DNA of 64,000 bases from Tumebacillus_A lipolyticus (GCF_042682745.1 NZ_JBHUIO010000005.1:186001-250000), one strand, 5' to 3'. Shown: positions 8,114-16,899, numbered from the stretch's first letter. A program made the numbers and translations. Notes: generated from the letters alone by a model not told the origin.

Positions 8114-9415
8114 TTACATCTGTCCTTTGCGCTCCTCGATCGCCTTGCAGAACAATTCGACCAGCTCAGGATCGAACTGCGTGCCCGCACATCTGCGCAT
8201 CTCGACCAAGCCTTCCTCGATCGATTTCCCTCGACGATAGGCGCGGTCGAGCGTCATCGCTGAAAACGAGTCGGCGATCGCCATGATCCGCCCGACCAAA
8301 GGGATCGTGGAGCCGTTCAGCCCGAGCGGGTATCCCTTCCCATCGTAGCGCTCATGATGGCAGAGCACCGCCTGCTTCATCGTCTCGCTCGTATAGTGCT
8401 CAGCGAGCAGTCGGTCGGAGCGCAAAACGTGCTCTTTCATTCGATCAAACTCCAGATCGGTCAGCCGACCCGGCTTCTTCAAGATCTGATCGGGGATCAA
8501 GATCTTGCCGATGTCATGAAAGAGCGCTCCTGTGTACAGCTCCCTTTTCGTGCTCTCCGGCAGGTGGAGCGCTTCCGCTAAGATCAGCGCATAGCGCGCC
8601 ACATCCTCCGAGTGCTGCACCGTGTGGGTGTCTTTGTCCTTCAAGGAAAGGATGTACATCTCCAGATCGTGTGAGTCTGTGTCGAGACGCTTTTCGATCT
8701 GCAGATAGCTCGGCACGCGCTGGATCTTCGCCGAGCCTTGCCGCTTGCACTCCTCTGTCGTTCGCAGCGCAAACTCGACGAGCAGCGATTGGCTCTGCGC
8801 ATCATCAGGGTAGGTTGCGATCCCGATCGAGACGGAGATCGTCAGCGCCTCCTCATACTGCTGAAAGCGAAAGGGCTCGTGGTTCAAGCGAGTCTGAAAA
8901 CGAGCGGCGATCCGCTCCGCTTCCTCCGGCGAGGTGTCGGGCAGGATCAGGATGAACTCGTCACCCCCATATCTTCCGAGCACATCCTGTTCACGACATT
9001 CTGCGAGCAGAACTCTCACCACATGGCGCAGCATTTCATCGCCCACCTCATAGCCGTAGACACAGTTGATCGGCTTGAAATCGTCCAAGTCGAAGAGCAA
9101 CACCGACACCGTCGCGTCATCGCTCTTCGCCTGCACCAACAGGCTGTGCAACACATCTTGGATCTTGCGATGGTTATAAAGTCCTGTCAGCGGATCATGG
9201 TCGAAAGAGCGAAACGGCTCATCGCTCACCTCAGAGCGCTCTGCGCGCGACCTGACCACCCTCGTCACGATCAGCGCTAGCACTGCGACTGTCGCCACCC
9301 AAAGCAACAGGTGCAGCGGCGTCGGCAGCTCAGACAAGCTCAATAGAACTGTACACCCCAAGAGAAGAAACAGAAGAAGTTCGCGTATCCCTATCTTATT
9401 TACCCAGCCATTCAT
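8114..9415 (-). CDS. Membrane GGDEF / HD-GYP two-domain protein (cyclic-di-GMP turnover)
   Basis: From ATG 9415 the product is 433 residues. Two membrane helices (~residues 10-28 and 36-55) are followed by a GGDEF domain (~75-240) with DPLTGLYNHRK and an intact RYGGDEF active site, then an HD-GYP domain (~250-430) with HDIGK and HHERYDGKGYP. It could therefore both make and degrade cyclic-di-GMP, or sense it. GGGGGA lies 6 bases before ATG 9415; in-frame starts at 9445 and 9520 are possible, but the last has no ribosome site. There is no separate sensory domain. Regulation is not evident. Confidence 0.92.
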   Translation of the reverse strand: MNGWVNKIGIRELLLFLLLGCTVLLSLSELPTPLHLLLWVATVAVLALIVTRVVRSRAERSEVSDEPFRSFDHDPLTGLYNHRKIQDVLHSLLVQAKSDDATVSVLLFDLDDFKPINCVYGYEVGDEMLRHVVRVLLAECREQDVLGRYGGDEFILILPDTSPEEAERIAARFQTRLNHEPFRFQQYEEALTISVSIGIATYPDDAQSQSLLVEFALRTTEECKRQGSAKIQRVPSYLQIEKRLDTDSHDLEMYILSLKDKDTHTVQHSEDVARYALILAEALHLPESTKRELYTGALFHDIGKILIPDQILKKPGRLTDLEFDRMKEHVLRSDRLLAEHYTSETMKQAVLCHHERYDGKGYPLGLNGSTIPLVGRIMAIADSFSAMTLDRAYRRGKSIEEGLVEMRRCAGTQFDPELVELFCKAIEERKGQM

Positions 9416-9599
9416 TGGCGGTCCCCCATTCCCCAACCCCGACATCAAATGACCTTTTATTGGAATACTTCTCGTTGTAATTCCGTTTTCCTGCCAAACA
9501 ACAAGAATAATATTGAGCATAAGAAAAGAACTTAACCTGACCTATCATAAGTCAATTCTAAATAGAAAGTAAATTTTTATTGTTCCCATAAAACAGTAA

Positions 9600-9624
9600 A
9601 AGGCACCTTCTCGCGAAGGTGCCC
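9600..9624 (-). terminator. Terminator of the M29 aminopeptidase gene
   Basis: GGCACCTT pairs with AAGGTGCC around a CTCGCG loop, followed on the minus strand by T4. Confidence 0.85.
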
Positions 9625-9631
9625 ACCTTGC

Positions 9632-10747
9632 CTATTTTAAGTTTTCCGGATTCAGTCCGAGCAATTCAGGAATCACGAAGCTGCCATCTTTGCGGATCAG
9701 CACATCGTCAAACCAGATCTCACCGCCACCATACTCGGGGCGCTGGATGCAGACGAGATCCCAGTGAATGTTCGAATGGTTGCCGTTGTACGCATCATCG
9801 TAGCAGTTGCCCGGCGTGAAGTGGAAGGAGCCCGCGATCTTCTCATCGAACAGGATGTCCTTCATCGGGTTGAGGATGTACGGGTTGAAGCCGATCGAAA
9901 ACTCGCCGATGTAGCGAGCGCCTTCATCTGTATCGAAGATGCGGTTGATCGCTTCCGTATCGTTTGCCAGCGCCTCGACGATCTTGCCATCCTTGAACGT
10001 CAGGCGGATGTTGTCAAACGTCGTTCCGTTGTACAGCGTCGGCGCGTTGAACTGAACCGTTCCGTTTACCGAATCGCGAACTGGAGCGGAGTACACCTCA
10101 CCGTCCGGAATGTTCAGACGACCATCGCATTTGACTGCGCCGATCCCTTTGATCGAGAAGGACAGGTCGGTGCCCGGCCCTTTGATGTGCACTTTGTCGG
10201 TGCGCTCCATCAGCTCTCTCAGCGGGTTCATCGCCTCCGACATCTTCGCATAGTCGAGCGTGCAGACATCGAAGAAGAAATCCTCAAAGTCTTCGGTCGC
10301 CATGTTTGCCGACTGCGCCATCGACTCGTTCGGATAGCGCAGGATGCACCATTTGGTCTTCGGCACTCGAACTTCAAAATGCACCGGCTTGGTGTAGTTT
10401 TCCGCAAACTGCTTCATCTTCTCAGCCGGAAGACCTGCCAGCTCGTTCACATTGCGCGAAGCGCGAATCGAGATGTACGCATCCATCTGCTCCATCACAG
10501 CGCGATCGAAAGCGCCCCACATCTTCACCTGCTCTTCGCTCGCCCCTCTGATCAGCTCGCGATTCAGCTGCGACTCCTTGTTCCAGACGAACGGCATGCC
10601 GCCGACCGCATAGGCTGCGCGAATCATTTCCCGAGCGAGCGGCACCTCGCCGTCCGTCACGTCGATCAGCACTTTTTCTCCAGGTTGCAAGGCAACCGAG
10701 TATTCCATCATGTTTTTCGCCAGCTTTTCGTAACGAGCATCTCTCAT
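9632..10747 (-). CDS. M29 family aminopeptidase (thermophilic aminopeptidase)
   Basis: The product is 371 residues. The dinuclear metal site typical of clan MQ is visible in the C-terminal half: acidic residues in IGEFSIGFNP and the cluster SFHFTPGNCYDDAY...HSNIHWDLV (~310-345), which supplies His, Tyr, His and Asp ligands. It probably trims cytosolic peptides. ATG 10747 is the start because the N-terminal motif ARYEKLAKNMMEYS matches the family; the open frame extends far upstream by chance into the divergent peroxiredoxin gene. GGGGGCTGAA precedes the ATG. Confidence 0.93.
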   Translation of the reverse strand: MRDARYEKLAKNMMEYSVALQPGEKVLIDVTDGEVPLAREMIRAAYAVGGMPFVWNKESQLNRELIRGASEEQVKMWGAFDRAVMEQMDAYISIRASRNVNELAGLPAEKMKQFAENYTKPVHFEVRVPKTKWCILRYPNESMAQSANMATEDFEDFFFDVCTLDYAKMSEAMNPLRELMERTDKVHIKGPGTDLSFSIKGIGAVKCDGRLNIPDGEVYSAPVRDSVNGTVQFNAPTLYNGTTFDNIRLTFKDGKIVEALANDTEAINRIFDTDEGARYIGEFSIGFNPYILNPMKDILFDEKIAGSFHFTPGNCYDDAYNGNHSNIHWDLVCIQRPEYGGGEIWFDDVLIRKDGSFVIPELLGLNPENLK

Positions 10748-10797
10748 CTTGTTCAGCCCCCAATATGTAAAATGTAACCCCCGCGCCTTCCCCTTGC

Positions 10798-10826
10798 TTG
10801 ACTCGTCCACAGGGGATTGAGACAAT
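10798..10826 (+). promoter_or_regulatory. Sigma-A-type promoter of the peroxiredoxin gene
   Basis: TTGACT and GACAAT are separated by 17 bases, about 30 bases before the start codon. Confidence 0.6.
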
Positions 10827-10855
10827 AAGGAAAATGAGCGGGAGGAGGAAATGTA

Positions 10856-11314
10856 ATGCTTGAGATCGGAATGACCGCTCCGGACTTCCATGCGGAAAGC
10901 ACAGAAGGCCCTGTGCGCCTCTATGATGACTACAAAGGGAAGAAAAATGTGATCCTGATCTTCTACCCGATCAACAATACGCCCGGCTGCCGCAAACAGC
11001 TGTGCGACGCGCGCGATGCGCAGCCCGATTATGAGCAATTGGACACCGCTGTCCTCGGCATCAACCCGGGGAAATTCGCCGGTCACCAGAAGTTTACCGC
11101 CAAACACAACTTCGGATTCCCTCTGGTGTTCGATGATCGCTGGCAGATCGTCGCCAACTATCATGTGCCGACATTCTCTGGCATGATGGTCGCCCGCACC
11201 GTCCTCATCGTCGATAAAGACATGAAAGTGCGCTACATCAACAAAGGGATGCCGTCCACGCAAGAGCTGATCACAGCGATCAAAGAAATCAACGAAAGCT
11301 CACAATCATTGTAG
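10856..11314 (+). CDS. Peroxiredoxin, BCP/AhpC-TSA type
   Basis: A 152-residue thioredoxin-fold peroxidase. The active site reads YPINNTPGCRKQLCD, with the peroxidatic Cys near residue 45 and a second Cys five residues later as in atypical 2-Cys BCP enzymes. It reduces peroxides in the cytosol, using thioredoxin in known relatives. GGGAGGAGG precedes ATG 10856, and a TTGACT-N17-GACAAT promoter lies upstream. A terminator follows the stop. No PerR box was seen. Confidence 0.93.
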   Translation: MLEIGMTAPDFHAESTEGPVRLYDDYKGKKNVILIFYPINNTPGCRKQLCDARDAQPDYEQLDTAVLGINPGKFAGHQKFTAKHNFGFPLVFDDRWQIVANYHVPTFSGMMVARTVLIVDKDMKVRYINKGMPSTQELITAIKEINESSQSL

Positions 11315-11317
11315 CAC

Positions 11318-11347
11318 GAAAGCGGTGTCCACAGGGGCACCGCTTTT
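11318..11347 (+). terminator. Terminator between the peroxiredoxin and marR genes
   Basis: AAAGCGGTGTCC/GGGCACCGCTTTT hairpin. It lies between two converging genes and may serve both. Confidence 0.85.
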
Positions 11348-11359
11348 CTATCTAAGATG

Positions 11360-11812
11360 TCAAGTATCCAGTTTTTTAAAGAAGCGTTCCAAGTAGTTGT
11401 AAAACTGTTGGCTCTCCTCCGGTGTGAAATCGCCAAAGATCTCTGAGCTGAATTGGTCGCGGGGTTTTTCGATCTCACGCATAAACTGAGCGCCTTTTTC
11501 GGTCAGCATCACCTTGGTGACGCGACGGTCGAACTGATCGGGGTGGCGGCTGACAAAACCATCGCGTTCAAGGCGGTCGATCATGCCCGTCATGTTCGCC
11601 TTCGTGACAAGCAGATTCTTCCCAAGCTCTGTCATCGTCATACCCTGACCACTTCGAAACAGGACTCCGAGCAACGTCCACTGCTGTTGCGAGAGCCCAT
11701 AGGCACCCGCCAGCCGGTCGCTGTTCCCGTGCTTGATCAACAGGTTGTTGATCCTGATCACCATGTTGATGATCGAAGCACGCTGTTCCGTGTCTTGATT
11801 CAGATTGTTCAT
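11360..11812 (-). CDS. MarR family transcriptional regulator
   Basis: The 150-residue protein has the MarR winged helix: LSQQQWTLLGVL (~40), TMTELGKNLLVTKANMTGMIDRLERDGFV (recognition region ~59-87) and the wing motif DRRVTKVMLTEKG (~95-107). Terminal helices form the dimer interface. No Cys is present, so a thiol-sensing OhrR mechanism is unlikely. Ligand and targets are unknown; the adjacent peroxiredoxin converges with it and is not an obvious partner. GAGGGG lies close before the ATG. Confidence 0.9.
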   Translation of the reverse strand: MNNLNQDTEQRASIINMVIRINNLLIKHGNSDRLAGAYGLSQQQWTLLGVLFRSGQGMTMTELGKNLLVTKANMTGMIDRLERDGFVSRHPDQFDRRVTKVMLTEKGAQFMREIEKPRDQFSSEIFGDFTPEESQQFYNYLERFFKKLDT

Positions 11813-11937
11813 TTCCCCTCAACCCTTTTAACAAAAAATTTTAATATATGAGTTTATAATACTACGTCAAGGAAATTATTCCTTCGTATGAGATCGAAAA
11901 AAACGCAAAAAATATGGCTACGGGAGGTGGTATGAAC

Positions 11938-12126
11938 ATGTGGAATATGATCACCGATATGATGCCGCGCCGGAAAAACGGGATGAACACCGTGACGGCC
12001 ATGATGCTCGGAGCCGGAATTGGAATTGCAGCGTGGGAAATGATGCGCCGCAACAACGCTTCCGGCAACGGCGCCAATCAGATGGATCAGATCGCCGATT
12101 CCATGATGAACGCGATCAACGAGTAG
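11938..12126 (+). CDS. Small hypothetical membrane-associated protein
   Basis: The 62-residue, Met-rich product has one short hydrophobic glycine-rich segment (MMLGAGIGIAAWEMM, ~residues 25-39) and an acidic C-terminus. GGGAGGTGG lies 9 bases before ATG 11938; ATG 11932 in the same frame is possible. A terminator follows. I do not recognise the family. Confidence 0.65.
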   Translation: MWNMITDMMPRRKNGMNTVTAMMLGAGIGIAAWEMMRRNNASGNGANQMDQIADSMMNAINE

Positions 12127-12143
12127 TTCCCCCTCTCCATGAA

Positions 12144-12175
12144 AAAAGGGTCCCTGTTCATCCGGGGACCCTTTT
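12144..12175. terminator. Bidirectional terminator
   Basis: AAAAGGGTCCC pairs with GGGACCCTTTT. It lies between the small gene at 11938 and the converging DUF4097-like gene and overlaps the latter's last base. Confidence 0.85.
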
Positions 12176-13458
12176 CAATACAGATCGACGAAGATGCTGC
12201 CATGATAGGAGCGCACCGTGACCGGCCACGTCCCATCTCCCAACTTGTCGGTGAGCAGCGTGCCCTGTTTGGTGCCCGCATTTTTGCTCGATTTCGTCGG
12301 TCCTTTGATCACGCCTCTGTTCGACTCTCCTAAAAATTTGATCGACGAGCTCTTCGGCATCTCCAGCGTCGTCTTGCCGTTGTTCACAGAGAGCGTCCAC
12401 GGAGCCAACACGTCCCCGCGCACTCGCATATCACCAAGTCCGCGAATCGTCGCCTCCACTTTGGCGAGCGGGCTGCGCACATCGAGCACAGCCGAATCGG
12501 CCATCGCCATCAGGTCACCGCCCACCGTGTCGACGCTCACCTTGCCGACTTTGACGTTCAGTTTGACATTTCCTGCGACCTGTCCGATCTCGCTGTCGCC
12601 GCCATCTGACGCCAAGTTCAAGTTGCCGCTGATCTTCTTCGCTTGGATGTTCCCCACTCCGGTGAGCAGCTCAGCGTTTCCGTACACGTTATGAACGCTG
12701 AGCGGGCCGTTCTGCAGATCTGCGCGCAGATCGCCGCGCAGCGTCTCAACGGTCACAGCGCCGCCCTTGCTGGTCAGATCGGCGTCGCCATAGTAGTCGC
12801 GAACGATGATGTCCCCCTGCTCGGTGCGCAGCTTGAGCACGACGCCGGTGGGCACGACCAGCTTCAGATCGATCGTTCCCGAACCGCTCTCCTCATCAGA
12901 CGCTTTTACCTTCACCGTCGTCGACTCGCCCACCTCGGTGTAGGGCATCAGCTGAACGGCGGAGACGACCGGCTCGTTCTTATCGATGATCGACACATGG
13001 GCGACCGCATCGATCGAGAGCTCGCGCGCTGTCGTTCCGGTCACCTCGATTGTGCCGAGCGGATTCTCGATCACCACTTCCTTGGTGATCGGCAGGATCG
13101 GCACGATCTGCGTCGGCAGCGCGAGGTCTTTGCTCGTCACCGTGAGCAACGGCTTCTGCGGTGTGGGCTCCTCGCCTTGGGCAACGCGGGTGGTGGTCAG
13201 ATAGTAGTTGACCGAAAAAACGCCGACCAGAAACAGCAGCGCAAGGCTGCGTCCATCGAGGCGGATGCGCTCCTGAAACTTCTTGCGCCGAATCGACAAC
13301 CAGCTGATCAACAGCTCTGCACCCAGCCCGATGACGATCAGAGGCCACAGGTTCAGCCCGGTCAGAAAATAGTTCCCCTGTCGCAACAGGTCGATGAAAA
13401 GCAGAAGACCCAGTGCGAGCATCGTGCACGCACTGGTCAGAGTTCCTACTTTACGCAT
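12175..13458 (-). CDS. Membrane-anchored DUF4097-like beta-helix protein
   Basis: From ATG 13458 the product is 427 residues. Two or three N-terminal membrane segments (~8-95) include a LiaI/LiaF-like part (NLWPLIVIGLGAELLISW). The outer part (~130-427) is made of short repeated strands typical of the DUF4097 adhesin-like parallel beta helix (GDIIVRDYYGDADL, GNAELLTGVGNIQ, GNVKLNVKVG). It probably faces outward and may help sense cell-envelope stress. It overlaps the preceding gene by 8 bases and is the last gene of the ECF sigma operon. In-frame ATGs at 13467 and further up are possible starts. Confidence 0.85.
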   Translation of the reverse strand: MRKVGTLTSACTMLALGLLLFIDLLRQGNYFLTGLNLWPLIVIGLGAELLISWLSIRRKKFQERIRLDGRSLALLFLVGVFSVNYYLTTTRVAQGEEPTPQKPLLTVTSKDLALPTQIVPILPITKEVVIENPLGTIEVTGTTARELSIDAVAHVSIIDKNEPVVSAVQLMPYTEVGESTTVKVKASDEESGSGTIDLKLVVPTGVVLKLRTEQGDIIVRDYYGDADLTSKGGAVTVETLRGDLRADLQNGPLSVHNVYGNAELLTGVGNIQAKKISGNLNLASDGGDSEIGQVAGNVKLNVKVGKVSVDTVGGDLMAMADSAVLDVRSPLAKVEATIRGLGDMRVRGDVLAPWTLSVNNGKTTLEMPKSSSIKFLGESNRGVIKGPTKSSKNAGTKQGTLLTDKLGDGTWPVTVRSYHGSIFVDLY

Positions 13459-14200
13459 GTCCACCATCTTCATTCTTATCGATGTTCCGATCGGTGGTGA
13501 AAGGAAGCGCCTTCCCGTTGACAATCCACACGCCGAGGGCGAGGAACAGCGCCGCTGTGACCATCTCCTTGAGCGCGTCGCGCAGCTGCCAGTTCAAGCC
13601 TGCCAGATCGAACAGACCGTAGGTGAGCGCGATGCTGCCGATGATGGCAAACGACCAGCCGAGCATCGAGACGTTGAGCATCTCTTTCCAGCGCGGGAAG
13701 ATCGCCCGGTCATCCACAACATCGCCACGGTTGATCATGTCGCGATGCTTATGCGCATCCACCTGAGCGTAAAACCAGAGGATCGGCACCGCAAAGCCGG
13801 TCGCGAACGACAGCGAGTTCGGCACGATCGTGTTCAGGAAGATCAGTCCGAAGAAGACGATCATCAACTGCACGCCGCGCACTTGCAGGCCGAGATAGTA
13901 GTGTCCCAGGCCTGGCAGACAGGAGAACAGGGTGGTGAGAAAGAAACTGCGGTGACCCTCGATCAGCGTCTCCGATTTGCGTCTGACCGTCTTGACAGCC
14001 CTGCTTGCCTTCTCGGCCTTTTTATCCAGTTGGATCGGTCGATGGTTCGCCAGCGGTTCTTCGAGCGTCAGCGTTTGCGAAACACAGCTCTTGCAGACAG
14101 CATGTTCGCCAACCGGAACCAAACAGTCGGAACAGATCAGCTTGTGGCAGAGGCGGCACTCACGCTCCACAGGGTGATCCGGATGGTAATGGCAGTTCAT
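13451..14200 (-). CDS. B-box-zinc-finger-like membrane protein of the ECF operon
   Basis: The 249-residue protein begins with a compact Cys/His module (CHYHPDHPVERECRLCHKLIC..C, then C..C, residues ~3-42) like a B-box zinc finger, expected to face the cytoplasm. Four or five hydrophobic segments follow (~90-235), with GLGHYYLGLQVRG resembling TM2-type membrane pairs. ATG 14200 is chosen because AGGAGGG sits 10 bases upstream. The gene lies between the anti-sigma gene and the DUF4097-like gene with overlapping ends, so it is translated with them. Its role in sigma control is inferred. Confidence 0.85.
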   Translation of the reverse strand: MNCHYHPDHPVERECRLCHKLICSDCLVPVGEHAVCKSCVSQTLTLEEPLANHRPIQLDKKAEKASRAVKTVRRKSETLIEGHRSFFLTTLFSCLPGLGHYYLGLQVRGVQLMIVFFGLIFLNTIVPNSLSFATGFAVPILWFYAQVDAHKHRDMINRGDVVDDRAIFPRWKEMLNVSMLGWSFAIIGSIALTYGLFDLAGLNWQLRDALKEMVTAALFLALGVWIVNGKALPFTTDRNIDKNEDGGHA

Positions 14201-14214
14201 CAGATGATCCCTCC

Positions 14215-14754
14215 TCATTTCGAAAAATCAAAGCTTATCGAGCTAAACAGGTAGTGCAGCTCCGAATAGATGCGAGCCGTTCCGTCGGTAAACAGGTTGC
14301 CCGTGTTCGACACGGCCGCGATCGTCTTGCCGACCACCGGCACTTGTTCCGCATAGCTCTGACCTGCCGATCCGAAGATCATCAGGCCGGTGACGACTGC
14401 GGCGGTGGCCACGCGAGTGAACAGCTCGAAGCGCGGAGACCGCTGTTTGCGAGCTGCAAACGGCAGGGCGGGTGGCGCAGCGTGGGTCTCTTCAGGCGCA
14501 GCGTGTGCGGAGGTCGTCACAGCCTGTCTGTCGAGCTGTTCGATCCCGCTCATGATCCGATCGGTCAGCCCAGCAGGCGGCGCGACGAGCGGCAACATTT
14601 CCGGCATATTCGAACCGAGCTCTGCCATGTTCGCCAGCCGCTCAGCACAGAAGTCACATTCGGACATATGCAGTGCGATACCATCCAACAGATCGTCAGA
14701 AAGCGCATCACCGTTTAGAAACTTCCAAATCAAATCTCCTGCTACGTGCTCCAT
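14215..14754 (-). CDS. Anti-sigma factor with zinc-finger (ZAS) domain
   Basis: The 179-residue protein has the zinc anti-sigma motif H-x3-C-x2-C (HMSECDFC, ~28-35) in its N-terminal cytoplasmic part, one membrane helix (~115-135, ATAAVVTGLMIFGSAG) and a short outer part. It should bind and hold the ECF sigma factor encoded immediately upstream. Its start lies inside the sigma gene (47-base overlap), a common sign of translational coupling. Confidence 0.92.
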   Translation of the reverse strand: MEHVAGDLIWKFLNGDALSDDLLDGIALHMSECDFCAERLANMAELGSNMPEMLPLVAPPAGLTDRIMSGIEQLDRQAVTTSAHAAPEETHAAPPALPFAARKQRSPRFELFTRVATAAVVTGLMIFGSAGQSYAEQVPVVGKTIAAVSNTGNLFTDGTARIYSELHYLFSSISFDFSK

Positions 14755-15310
14755 CCGTTTCGCCTCCTTTCAGTCGATCGCGCAACATGTTTTTTGCACG
14801 GTACAGCCGCGTTTCGACTGTGCGCGGTGAGATCTCTTGCACTTCAGCGATATCTTTGTAACTCATCCCTTGAAAATGGTACATCAGCAGGATCGATCGA
14901 TATTTTTCCGGCATCTTATCGATCAGATCGCGCACTTCTACTTGTCGCTCTTGACGAAGCAGGATTCGCTCCGGAGAGAGGTCGAGGTCATCAGGTATTC
15001 GCTCCGCCTCTTCCACTTGCGCTGTCTGCTCCTGTCTGACCAGATGTTTCCGCCGCCAATCGATGCATCGGTTGGTGGCGATTCTGCAGATCCACGTTTT
15101 GAAGCTCGCCTCTTCGCGAAAGCTGTCTAACGTTCGGTACGCTTTGAGGAAGACCTCTTGGGTGATGTCCTCAGCCTCCGTTCGATCGCGCACCATCCTG
15201 TGGGCAATCGTGTAGATGAGAGTTTGATACCGCTCCACGAGCAGTCGGTAGCTGTCGCAGTCTCCTGTGATGACGCGCTGTATCAACTCTTGATCGCTAA
15301 ACTCCTGCAT
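14708..15310 (-). CDS. ECF RNA polymerase sigma factor
   Basis: The 200-residue protein has region 2 (~10-85, with AEDITQEVFLKAYR and FKTWICRIATNRCIDWRR) and region 4 (~130-185, YRSILLMYHFQGMSYKDIAE and SPRTVETRLYRAKNMLRDRL). This is a SigW/RpoE-type architecture. It directs RNA polymerase to envelope-stress-type promoters in known relatives. The gene heads a four-gene operon with an anti-sigma factor and two membrane proteins. I could not identify an autoregulatory promoter with confidence. Confidence 0.95.
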   Translation of the reverse strand: MQEFSDQELIQRVITGDCDSYRLLVERYQTLIYTIAHRMVRDRTEAEDITQEVFLKAYRTLDSFREEASFKTWICRIATNRCIDWRRKHLVRQEQTAQVEEAERIPDDLDLSPERILLRQERQVEVRDLIDKMPEKYRSILLMYHFQGMSYKDIAEVQEISPRTVETRLYRAKNMLRDRLKGGETDGARSRRFDLEVSKR

Positions 15311-15425
15311 CGTGTGCCGGTTCCCCCCTCTCCTCCGTTTGCCTCACTTTCAGATCTTTCTTTCACTCCTATTGACGGTTCGAGCGGATGAAACCCTTCA
15401 CGATCTCAAAAAAAGGATCGAGCCT

Positions 15426-15707
15426 TTAAACCATCAGCAGCACAAAGCTGAGAACCGAGGCGACCAGCAACGTGGAGACCAGGTTTAAAAGAATGCCGGT
15501 CAGCGCCTGCCAACCGCCTTTCATCGCTTCTGGCGCCTGCTTGATCTGCCTGATTCCAACAAAGCCGAGTATGATTCCTAATGGGCCCATCAGCAGAACG
15601 AAAAAGTTAAGAAACGGGATGATCACCGTGACGAGCGAGCTCGCGCCGAGCACGAGCGATGCGACCGCCATCCGGTTGGTGGGAAGAAACTGCTGTTGTT
15701 CTTGCAT
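15426..15707 (-). CDS. DUF4190-type small membrane protein
   Basis: The 93-residue protein has a hydrophilic N-terminus, then MAVASLVLGASSLV and further hydrophobic segments with GPLGIILGFVGIRQIK, which is the DUF4190 signature, then a final membrane helix. Function is unknown. It is transcribed alone; a weak hairpin followed by T7 lies just after the stop (15404-15425). Confidence 0.85.
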   Translation of the reverse strand: MQEQQQFLPTNRMAVASLVLGASSLVTVIIPFLNFFVLLMGPLGIILGFVGIRQIKQAPEAMKGGWQALTGILLNLVSTLLVASVLSFVLLMV

Positions 15708-15772
15708 CTATCCAAACACTCCTCATTCTATTCATCGTTGAAACATCGTCTATTATACCTCATACAACAAAA

Positions 15773-15797
15773 AAACGCCCCTGAGAGGGGCGTTTTC
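15773..15797 (-). terminator. Terminator of rpsD
   Basis: ACGCCCCT/AGGGGCGT stem followed on the minus strand by T6. Confidence 0.9.
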
Positions 15798-15806
15798 AAC
15801 TCCCGA

Positions 15807-16412
15807 TTAACGGGAGTAGTATTCGACGATCATCGATTCTTGAATTTGCTGCGGCATTTCTTCGCGGGTCGGGAAGCGGCTGTAAGTCGCGGAGAGGCTG
15901 TTCGCATCCCACTCCAAGTATGCCGGACGTGCGGACACGCCTTCCAGAGCGTCTTTGACCGGTGTGAGGTCGCGAGATTTCTCACGCAGCGAGATCACGT
16001 TGCCCGGGCGAACCGCAAAGGATGCGATGTCGACCTTGTTGCCGTTGACAGTCACGTGACCATGGTTGACCAGCTGACGAGCACCTTGCAGGGTGCGAGC
16101 GAAGCCAGCTTGGTAGACGAGGTAATCGAGGCGCGAGTTGAGCTGGCGCAGCAAGTTTTCCCCGGTGATGCCCGATTGACGAGCAGCTTCTTCGTAGTAC
16201 GCGCGGAATTGCTTTTCCAGCACGCCGAAGATGTAACGCAGTTTTTGCTTCTCTTGCAGCTGCAGACCGTATTCGCTCATCTTCTTGCGCTTGGTCGGGC
16301 CGTGTTGACCCGGCGGGTACGGACGCTTGTGTACTGGACATTTTGCGGAGCCGCAGAGCGCTTGGCCAACTTGGCGGCAAAGTTTGTGTTTCGGACCTGT
16401 GGAACGTGCCAT
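15807..16412 (-). CDS. rpsD: 30S ribosomal protein S4
   Basis: The 201-residue protein has the S4 N-terminal domain and the S4 RNA-binding domain (~90-155, SRLDYLVYQAGFARTLQGAR). The N-terminus keeps His9, Cys12, Cys20, Cys25 and His28 before RPYPPGQHG, so a zinc-binding (C+) form is possible, although spacing differs from the classic four-Cys site. S4 nucleates 30S assembly. AAGGGAG precedes the ATG. The gene starts only 8 bases after an unknown gene that has a Fur-box-like operator, so at least some transcription may come from there. Confidence 0.97.
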   Translation of the reverse strand: MARSTGPKHKLCRQVGQALCGSAKCPVHKRPYPPGQHGPTKRKKMSEYGLQLQEKQKLRYIFGVLEKQFRAYYEEAARQSGITGENLLRQLNSRLDYLVYQAGFARTLQGARQLVNHGHVTVNGNKVDIASFAVRPGNVISLREKSRDLTPVKDALEGVSARPAYLEWDANSLSATYSRFPTREEMPQQIQESMIVEYYSR

Positions 16413-16420
16413 GTAAGTAT

Positions 16421-16852
16421 CTACTCCCTTGTCTGATCTTGATCTTGATCTTGATAAATGCTTTGAAACTGCTCCATCTCCTGAAGCATGTGAGAGAGCG
16501 GATCGATCAGTTCAACGCCCTCCGAACGAAGTCTAGCCAACTCCTGTTCGGTCTCCTCGATGACCGAAGCAAGGAGATAAGTGATGTCATTTTGCTTATA
16601 GATAAGCACATCGGGTTCGCATGTCTCCGACAAAATTAAAGAATACACGCCGGAACCGAATTTGACAAGTGCCTTGGTGTACAAATGACAGCCAGTTTCC
16701 TCCCATTTTGAGACGAAAACGTCCACATCCGCACTGTAATGCCACTCTGTCAAAATATGCTCGATGCAGTCGAGAATGGGCTCTGGTTCGCGGTAGTGAC
16801 CGACTCCCCAGCACATCTGAACGACTTCCTTGCGAATTTTTTCAACGAGCAT
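16421..16852 (-). CDS. Hypothetical protein with a Fur-box-like operator, upstream of rpsD
   Basis: The 143-residue protein is soluble and acidic, with no signal peptide. It has Cys near 14, 29, 54 and 77 and ends in a repeated Asp-Gln tail. I do not recognise a family. A good promoter (TTTACA-N17-TATAGT) and a 15-base Fur-like palindrome lie just upstream, suggesting iron control. Its stop lies 8 bases before rpsD on the same strand. AAGGTGATG precedes ATG 16852. Confidence 0.75.
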   Translation of the reverse strand: MLVEKIRKEVVQMCWGVGHYREPEPILDCIEHILTEWHYSADVDVFVSKWEETGCHLYTKALVKFGSGVYSLILSETCEPDVLIYKQNDITYLLASVIEETEQELARLRSEGVELIDPLSHMLQEMEQFQSIYQDQDQDQTRE

Positions 16853-16884
16853 CTCACATCACCTTACCGTTGCTTTGTCATTAT

Positions 16885-16899
16885 TGAAAATGATTCTCA
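16885..16899. promoter_or_regulatory. Fur-box-like operator
   Basis: TGAAAATGATTCTCA matches the 7-1-7 consensus TGATAATNATTATCA at all but two positions. It lies immediately downstream of the -10 box for the gene at 16421, where repressor binding would block transcription. Confidence 0.65.

Noticed and set aside
10748..11263. N-terminal extension of the M29 aminopeptidase frame
   Set aside because: The extra ~170 codons are antisense to the peroxiredoxin gene and show no family similarity; ATG 10747 has a ribosome site and fits the family start.
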